From Acidovorax sp. RAC01 (GTDB lineage: Bacteria; Pseudomonadota; Gammaproteobacteria; Burkholderiales; Burkholderiaceae_C): a DNA stretch of 64,000 nt. A program made the position numbers and the translations under genes. Each line of letters opens with the position of its first letter. Position 1 is the stretch's first letter. The DNA lies in contig NZ_CP016447.1 in assembly GCF_001714725.1 (NCBI RefSeq), forward strand, positions 3,777,501 to 3,841,500, in the 5' to 3' direction. Below the pieces are notes generated by a model. That model was not told where the DNA came from. It was given only the letters and a program-made list of their open reading frames with translations, and did not search any database. This document shows, piece by piece, positions 56,321 to 64,000 of the stretch.

Positions 56321-56908
56321 ATGCATTCGACGATTTTCGACACGCCCGTCGTGAACACCATGCTGCGCGGCCTGTCTCGGGTGATCCTGCGTGCGGCCGG
56401 CTGGAAGGTGGAGGGCGAGCTCCCCGCCCATGCCGCAAAAAGCGTGCTGATTGCGGCTCCGCACACCAGCAACTGGGACCTGCCGTTCACCCTGATGCTG
56501 GCCTTCTCGCTGCGGCTACGGGTGTACTGGATGGGCAAGGCCAGCCTCTTTCGCATGCCGTTCGGAGGCGCGATGCGCTGGCTGGGTGGCATCCCCGTGA
56601 ACCGCTCCCAGTCGAACAACCTGGTCGCCATGTCTGCCCAAGCGCTCAAGGATGCCGATGGCCCCATGCAGCTGGTGGTGCCCCCAGAGGGCACCCGCGG
56701 AAAGACGCGCCACTGGAAGACGGGCTGCTACCACATCGCACGCGAGGCCGGTGTGCCCATCGTGCTGGCCTACGTGGACTACGGCCGCAAGGTGGGCGGT
56801 CTGGGCCCCGTGTTCCAGACCACCGGCGACGTGGATCAGGACATGGCCGCCATCAAGGCGTTCTACGCGCCCATCAAGGGAAAGAACCCCCACCAGTTCG
56901 AGACCTGA
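56321..56908 (+). CDS. 1-acyl-glycerol-3-phosphate acyltransferase-like protein
   Basis: PlsC-type acyltransferase fold, 195 residues. HX4D motif APHTSNWDLP (about 48), MGKASLFRMPF, and the second block VPPEGTRGKT. Acyl acceptor unknown; lipid acceptor and membrane association are usual for the family. No strong ribosome site at ATG 56321. Ends 20 bp from the convergent acyl-CoA synthetase gene. Confidence 0.8.
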   Translation: MHSTIFDTPVVNTMLRGLSRVILRAAGWKVEGELPAHAAKSVLIAAPHTSNWDLPFTLMLAFSLRLRVYWMGKASLFRMPFGGAMRWLGGIPVNRSQSNNLVAMSAQALKDADGPMQLVVPPEGTRGKTRHWKTGCYHIAREAGVPIVLAYVDYGRKVGGLGPVFQTTGDVDQDMAAIKAFYAPIKGKNPHQFET

Positions 56909-56928
56909 TTGGGAGCGCCCCAGCGCAG

Positions 56929-58830
56929 CTAGCGCCCCGCATGCCTTTGGTAGGTGGCTTCGATGACCTGCGCGAAATGTGCGTTGAGGTTGTTTCGCTT
57001 GAGCTTGAGCGTGGGCGTCATGAACGTGTTTTCAACGGTCCAGGGCTCCAGCGTCAGGTGTACGGCGCGCGGCACGGCGTAGCGGGCCAACGTCGCGGTG
57101 TTCTTTTCCATGCGCGCCAGCACGGCGCGGTGCACGCTGGGGTGATTGAGGTGGGCTGCGTCATGGGCGTTCAGGCCCAGATCCGCGGCCAGGCGCTGCC
57201 ACTCGTCACGGCGCACCACGGCAATGCACGCGATGAACGGCCGGGTCTCGCCGATCACGAAGGCCTGCTCCAGCAGCGGGTCCGCCAGCAGGGCCAGCTC
57301 CAGGTCCCCCGGGGGCACCTTCTCGCCCGTGGAGGTGACGATGATCTCCTTGATTCGGCCCCGTATGTAGATGCGGCCGTTGACGATGTCGGCCTGATCC
57401 CCCGTGCCCAGCCAGCCATCGGGTTGGATGATCTTGGCGGTGTCTTCGGGTCGCTTCCAGTAGCCCTTCATCACGATGTCGCCGCGCACCTGTAGCTCGC
57501 GGTTGTCGCCGATGCGCACCTCGATGCCGGGCAGGGCCTTGCCCACGCAGGCCGGGTCGTTGTCGTCCAATGCGTTCACGGCCACCACGGGTGATGTCTC
57601 GGTCATGCCGTAGCCCTGTACCAGCGGCAAGCCCAGGCCCAGAAAGCACCTGGCGATGGTGGGTGACAGGGGTGCGCCCCCGCTGACCGCCACGCGCACG
57701 CGGCCACCAAACTGGGCCATCAGCGGCGTGGCCACCAGTGCGCGCAGCACGGGCCAGGGCAGGGCGCCCGCCCAGCCCGCTGGGGCCGGGTCGGCCTGCG
57801 GTGCGGGCAATCGCTGCGCGGCGCAAAAGCGCGCCCAGCCCTTGGCCTGGGCTGCCTCGTACAGGCGCATCTTCCAGGGGCTGGGCAACAGCTTTTCCAG
57901 CAGCCGGGCGTGGATGCGTTCATAGATACGCGGCACCGATACCAGCACGGTAGGGCGCACGGTTTTCAGGTCTTCTGCCAGCAGCGCGACCGAGCGCGCA
58001 TAGGCCACGCAGCTACCCGCGGCCATGGGCAGGTAATAGCCGCCCGTGCGTTCAAAGGTGTGGGACAGCGGCAGGAACGACAGGAACACGTCGTCGACCG
58101 TGGGCGCAATCCGGTCCAGCACGGCCTTCACATCGCTCACCACATTGCGGTGCGTCAGCATCACGCCCTTGGGCTTGCCGGTGGTGCCGGATGTGTAGAC
58201 GATGGCCGCCAGGTCGTCTGCAACGGGCTCCTCGCGGGCGTGCGAAGTGCCTGCGTCGGCCGCGCCCGCCAACCATTGCGCCAAGCTGCCCACCACGGGC
58301 CCGCCTTGCAGCGGCGCAGGCGGTGCAGGCGGTGCAGGCTCGCTACCCGACTCCGTCACGATGACGGCGCGCAAAGCCGGAAACACAGTACCGGTGGCGC
58401 TGATGCTTTGCCACTGCGCCAGGGTGCTGACGAACAGCACCGACGCTTCGCAGTCCGCCAGGATGTAGGCGATGCTCCCTGCGTTATCGATGGCATGCAG
58501 CGGAACCGGCACACAGCCCGCGGCCAGCACCGACTGGTCCGCGCACATGGCGTGGATGCCGTTGGGCAGCAAGATGGCAACCCGCGCCGCGGTCGGCAGG
58601 CGCATGGCAGAAAGCGCATGCGCCCAGCGGTTGACGTGTTGGGCGGTTTCGGCCCAGGTCAGCGTGACCCAGACGGCGGATGCGGGGTCGTAAGAGCGGT
58701 AGGCTGCTGAATCGGGCGTGCTGGCGACGCGGTAGGCCAGCAGCTGCGGCAGCGTGTGCACGCTGGCAAGGTCGGTCGGGAAAGGGGTCATCAAGCTCTG
58801 CGGTAGCGGCACGGGCCAGAGGGCACGCAT
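56929..58830 (-). CDS. long-chain acyl-CoA synthetase (AMP-forming)
   Basis: Activates fatty acids: acyl-AMP then acyl-CoA. 633 residues. P-loop IVYTSGTTGKPKG (about 210), LSHTFERTGG, GYGMTETSP, DGWLGTGDQ, and GRIKEIIVTSTGEKV. Resembles FadD15-like ligases. ATG 58830 is used; ATG 58791 gives a shorter start. Convergent with the acyltransferase gene; the pair may serve lipid synthesis together, but they are not co-transcribed. Confidence 0.88.
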   Translation of the reverse strand: MRALWPVPLPQSLMTPFPTDLASVHTLPQLLAYRVASTPDSAAYRSYDPASAVWVTLTWAETAQHVNRWAHALSAMRLPTAARVAILLPNGIHAMCADQSVLAAGCVPVPLHAIDNAGSIAYILADCEASVLFVSTLAQWQSISATGTVFPALRAVIVTESGSEPAPPAPPAPLQGGPVVGSLAQWLAGAADAGTSHAREEPVADDLAAIVYTSGTTGKPKGVMLTHRNVVSDVKAVLDRIAPTVDDVFLSFLPLSHTFERTGGYYLPMAAGSCVAYARSVALLAEDLKTVRPTVLVSVPRIYERIHARLLEKLLPSPWKMRLYEAAQAKGWARFCAAQRLPAPQADPAPAGWAGALPWPVLRALVATPLMAQFGGRVRVAVSGGAPLSPTIARCFLGLGLPLVQGYGMTETSPVVAVNALDDNDPACVGKALPGIEVRIGDNRELQVRGDIVMKGYWKRPEDTAKIIQPDGWLGTGDQADIVNGRIYIRGRIKEIIVTSTGEKVPPGDLELALLADPLLEQAFVIGETRPFIACIAVVRRDEWQRLAADLGLNAHDAAHLNHPSVHRAVLARMEKNTATLARYAVPRAVHLTLEPWTVENTFMTPTLKLKRNNLNAHFAQVIEATYQRHAGR

Positions 58831-59016
58831 GCCTCAGTGAAAACCCTAGGGATGTTACCCGCCGAACACCGCGCACAGGCCCGGGCGCAGGCCGGTTGTG
58901 TTGCAAATGGTGCGTTCCTGAATCCGGAACGGTGGGCGCATGTGAACGCCACGGAGTGTCGGTTTGCCCCCGATTCCGGCGCCGTGGCCGGGAGTGCGCG
59001 ACAGAGCGTTTGCGGC

Positions 59017-59652
59017 TCAGGTGGCCGCTACCAACCCCTGCGCAAAGTGCGCCTGCATGGCCTTGCGGGTGCGCTTGGCATCCCGGGCCTGCATGGCCGC
59101 CATGATGGCCCGGTGCTCATTGAGCGAATCAGCGATCCGCCCTTCCTTGAACAGCGAGTTATGGCGGTTGAGCTTCATGACCTTGCGCAGGTCGGCCACC
59201 ATCTGGCTGCGCCAGCGGTTGTCGGCCAGCTCCAGCAGCAGCATGTGAAAGCGCTCGTTGACGGCGAAGAATTGCTCGCGCTCACCCACGGCCGCTTCCA
59301 GCTCGGCGTGCAGTGCCTTCAGCGCGGCCAGCTGCTCGGGTGTGGCGCGCTCGGCCACCACGCCTGCGGCGTCGCTCTCCAGCAGGCTGAGCAGGTGGTA
59401 CACGTCGCGCAGGTCTTTCTCGCTCATCTCCGTCACGTAGGCGCCGCGCCGCACCTTCATCGTGACCAGGCCTTCGGCGGCCAGCACCTTCAAAGCCTCG
59501 CGCAGCGGGGTGCGGCTGATGCCAAATTCTTCGGCAATCTTCAGCTCGTCGATCCAGCTGCCAGGCTCCAGCTCGCGGCGGAAGATGCGCTGGCGCAATT
59601 GCTCCGCCACTTCTTCATAAAGCGCGCGAGGGGTGAGGGTGAGGGCTGACAT
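59017..59652 (-). CDS. GntR-family regulator, FCD subfamily
   Basis: A 211-residue regulator: winged helix (LYEEVAEQLRQRIFRRELEP, then EFGISRTPLREALKVLAAEG, VTMKVRRGAYV) and an all-helical FCD effector domain (about 85-205). FCD members bind organic acids or acyl-CoA. Divergent from methylmalonyl-CoA mutase across 143 bp, so it probably controls the propionyl-CoA cluster. ATG 59652 has a weak ribosome site. Confidence 0.88.
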   Translation of the reverse strand: MSALTLTPRALYEEVAEQLRQRIFRRELEPGSWIDELKIAEEFGISRTPLREALKVLAAEGLVTMKVRRGAYVTEMSEKDLRDVYHLLSLLESDAAGVVAERATPEQLAALKALHAELEAAVGEREQFFAVNERFHMLLLELADNRWRSQMVADLRKVMKLNRHNSLFKEGRIADSLNEHRAIMAAMQARDAKRTRKAMQAHFAQGLVAAT

Positions 59653-59681
59653 GGATCGGATTGTAAGCTGGGTGGAATATT

Positions 59682-59690
59682 TTGAATCAA
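59682..59690. promoter_or_regulatory. possible GntR/scpA operator
   Basis: TTGAATCAA, a symmetrical TTGA-N-TCAA, in an AT-rich stretch (59676-59712) between the two divergent genes. TTGAAT here and TAAACT at 59706 form a possible rightward promoter with an 18-nt spacer. Confidence 0.35.
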
Positions 59691-59795
59691 TAATTATGAA
59701 TGATGTAAACTCGCCGCGACATTTCTGCCACTGCGCAGACATCGCTTGCGCGTCGTGCCCGACGCACTAACGCCATCTTCGGAGAAGCCTTCGCC

Positions 59796-61960
<2,165 letters not shown>

Positions 61961-61964
<4 letters not shown>

Positions 61965-62989
61965 ACCCAGGCGCGTTGCTGGAGGGCATGCTGCATGGCA
62001 ATGCTGCCGTGCAGCGCCGCGCCATGTCCAAGGCGATCACTTTGCTCGAGTCGACACGGGCAGACCACCGGGTGCAAGCCGATGAGCTGCTCACCGCGCT
62101 CCTGCCGCACAGCGGCAAATCCTTCCGCCTCGGCATCAGCGGCGTGCCTGGAGTGGGCAAGTCCACCTTCATTGAGGCGTTGGGCCTTTACCTCATTGCC
62201 CAGGGCCACCGCGTGGCCGTGCTCACCATCGACCCCTCCAGCACCGTCTCGGGCGGCTCCATCCTGGGCGACAAGACACGCATGGAACACCTCTCGGTGC
62301 ACGAAAAAGCCTACATCCGCCCCAGCCCCTCCAGTGGCACGCTGGGCGGTGTGGCAGAGAAAACGCGCGAGGCCATGCTGGTCTGCGAGGCAGCAGGCTA
62401 CGACGTGGTCATCGTCGAGACCGTGGGCGTGGGCCAGAGCGAGATCGCGGTGGCGGGCATGACGGACATGTTCGTGCTGATGCAGTTGCCCAACGCGGGC
62501 GACGACCTGCAGGCCATCAAGAAGGGTGTGATGGAGATTGCCGACCTGGTGGTCATCAATAAGGCCGACATCGACAAGAACGCCGCCACGCGGGCCGAGG
62601 CGCAGATCACGTCGAGCCTGCGCCTCTTGAGCCAGCACGGCAACCCGGAAAACGCGCACCACGACGAAACGCTGTGGCACCCGAAAGTGGTGCAGATCAG
62701 CGCGCTACTCGGGCAGGGCGTCGATGCCTTCTGGGCGGCGGTCACGCAGTTTCGCCAGTTGCAGACGGCGAATGGCCGCATCGGCACGCGGCGCGAAAAG
62801 CAGGCGCTTTCATGGATGTGGGAGCGCATTGACGCGGGCCTGAAGCTCGCGTTTCGCCAGCACCCGCAGGTCAAAGAGCTGCTGCCGCAGATGCAGGCCG
62901 ACGTGGCCGCAGGGCGCATTGCGGCATCGACTGCAGCACGAAATCTGCTTCTAGCGCAGTCTGCACAAGCGCCAGCAGCTATCAAATAA
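61961..62989 (+). CDS. meaB: methylmalonyl-CoA mutase chaperone GTPase MeaB
   Basis: G3E-like GTPase that protects and reactivates the mutase. 342 residues: Walker [10 protein letters not shown] (about 57), [28 protein letters not shown], and NKADI. GTG 61961 overlaps the mutase stop by 4 nt. The last residues ([11 protein letters not shown]) and the stop codon come from repeat copy 13, so the C-terminus was probably rewritten by the element. ArgK is an old name for the family. Confidence 0.93.
62947..62988 (-). repeat. AT-rich N16-spaced repeat, copy 13, at the meaB 3' end
   Basis: In gene sense: GCTTCTAGCGCA (62947-62958, 11 of 12), 16 nt, GCAGCTATCAAATA (62975-62988). It supplies the last codons and TAA of meaB. 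Confidence 0.85.
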
Positions 62990-63024
62990 ATAGTAGACAC
63001 AACCCCATTCACCAAAGGACGACC

Positions 63025-64000
63025 ATGCAAGACATCCTGGAGCAACTGGAGAAAAAGCGTGCGCTGGCACGCCTGGGCGGCGGGCAAAAGCGCATTGATG
63101 CGCAGCACGCCAAGGGCAAGCTCACCGCGCGCGAGCGCATCGAGCTGCTGCTGGACGACGGCACGTTCGAAGAATGGGACATGTTTGTCGAGCACCGCTG
63201 CACCGACTTTGGCATGGAGGACAACAAGATCCCCGGTGATGGCGTGGTGACCGGCTACGGCATGATCAACGGCCGTCTGGTCTTTGTCTTCAGCCAGGAC
63301 TTCACCGTGTTCGGCGGTGCCTTGAGCGAAACGCACGCCGAGAAGATCTGCAAGGTGATGGACCAGGCCATGAAGGTCGGCGCTCCGGTCATTGGACTCA
63401 ACGATTCGGGCGGCGCACGCATCCAGGAAGGTGTCGCGTCCCTCGGCGGCTATGCCGACGTGTTCCAGAAGAACGTGCTGGCCAGCGGCGTGATTCCGCA
63501 GATCAGCATGATCATGGGCCCCAGCGCGGGCGGCGCCGTGTACTCGCCTGCCATGACGGACTTCATCTTCATGGTCAAGGATTCGAGCTACATGTTCGTG
63601 ACCGGCCCCGAAGTGGTGAAGACCGTGACGCACGAAGAAGTCACCGCCGAAGAACTGGGCGGCGCCGTGACCCACACCACCAAGAGCGGTGTGGCCGACA
63701 TGGCGTTTGAGAACGACGTGGAGGCGCTGATGATGCTGCGCCGCCTGTACAACTACCTGCCGCTCAACAACCGCGAAAAGGCTCCCGTCCGCAAGAGCAA
63801 CGACCCGGCCGACCGCATGGATCGGAGCCTGGACACCCTGGTGCCCGAGAACCCCAACAAGCCGTACGACATGAAGGAGCTGATCCTCAAGACGGTGGAC
63901 GACGGGGATTTCTTTGAGCTGCAGCCCGAGTACGCCAAGAACATCCTCATCGGCTTTGCCCGCATGGAAGGCCAGACCGTGGGCATCGTGGCCAACCAGC
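63025..64000 (+). CDS. pccB: propionyl-CoA carboxylase beta subunit, 3' end outside window
   Basis: Carboxyltransferase half that makes methylmalonyl-CoA from propionyl-CoA. 325 residues visible; the family has about 510. Present: [48 protein letters not shown] and [15 protein letters not shown] 63025 follows AAAGGAC. It continues off the right edge; the biotin-carrying alpha subunit should be close downstream. Confidence 0.93.
   Translation, partial: MQDILEQLEKKRALARLGGGQKRIDAQHAKGKLTARERIELLLDDGTFEEWDMFVEHRCTDFGMEDNKIPGDGVVTGYGMINGRLVFVFSQDFTVFGGALSETHAEKICKVMDQAMKVGAPVIGLNDSGGARIQEGVASLGGYADVFQKNVLASGVIPQISMIMGPSAGGAVYSPAMTDFIFMVKDSSYMFVTGPEVVKTVTHEEVTAEELGGAVTHTTKSGVADMAFENDVEALMMLRRLYNYLPLNNREKAPVRKSNDPADRMDRSLDTLVPENPNKPYDMKELILKTVDDGDFFELQPEYAKNILIGFARMEGQTVGIVANQ

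Overview
The window is about 66% GC and has the gene content of a free-living betaproteobacterium of the order Burkholderiales. An Acidovorax-like member of the Comamonadaceae is the best guess. Pointers are the smc-zipA-ligA order, a class I PHA synthase with thiolase, reductase and intracellular depolymerase, the succinylase dap genes packed with pilU and prmB, and a dispersed AT-rich repeat that ends up inside genes. The genus is an inference. No prophage, insertion sequence, CRISPR array, rRNA or tRNA was seen.

Layout. 0-3.2 kb: 3' part of a multidomain GGDEF-EAL protein. 3.3-9.4 kb: valine catabolism (mmsB, an acyl-CoA dehydrogenase, mmsA) with a divergent LysR regulator, interrupted by a TfoX-like gene and a small LprI-like secreted protein. 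9.4-21.3 kb: signalling and accessory genes: a membrane histidine kinase, small membrane protein, ParD-like/zeta pair, XRE regulator, ABC exporter, CopD-like protein, a diguanylate cyclase and a CHASE-PAS-GGDEF-EAL protein. 21.6-31.1 kb: the core block smc, zipA, ligA and a class A penicillin-binding protein. 31.2-35.2 kb: NUDIX hydrolase, a fumarylpyruvate hydrolase-like gene divergent from a MarR regulator, maleylpyruvate/maleylacetoacetate isomerase, pgeF and a small membrane protein. 35.3-39.4 kb: phaC, phaA, phaB. 39.9-47.6 kb: a leftward run dapC-dapD-pilU-dapE-prmB-yheS. 47.8-56.9 kb: a chemoreceptor, RnfB-like ferredoxin, PHA depolymerase, a single-domain (p)ppGpp synthetase-like gene, dusA, an HD-GYP protein and an acyltransferase. 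56.9-64 kb: acyl-CoA synthetase, a GntR regulator divergent from methylmalonyl-CoA mutase, meaB, and pccB running off the right edge.

How it fits together. The valine genes yield propionyl-CoA, and the scpA-meaB-pccB cluster at the other end carries propionyl-CoA to succinyl-CoA. phaCAB and phaZ store and release carbon as polyhydroxyalkanoate. Four proteins make, break or may sense c-di-GMP, and pilU adds surface motility. The dap genes, mrcA and pgeF serve the cell wall.

Most notable. A repeat of about 42 bp (TTTTGATAGCTGC, then 16 nt, then a TGCGCTAGAGGC-like end) occurs at least 13 times. Its two ends always keep the same 16-nt spacing. Five copies lie inside ligA, pgeF, dapE, prmB and meaB. 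All five have the same orientation relative to the gene and use the same reading frame (Ala-Ile-Lys-like), as if the element can be tolerated as an in-frame peptide insertion. Other points: operator-like palindromes at mmsA/lysR and upstream of an HD-GYP gene, a hairpin over the ABC exporter's ribosome binding site, a PHA depolymerase with a histone-H1-like tail, and a chemoreceptor with its Cache domain on the cytoplasmic C-terminal side.
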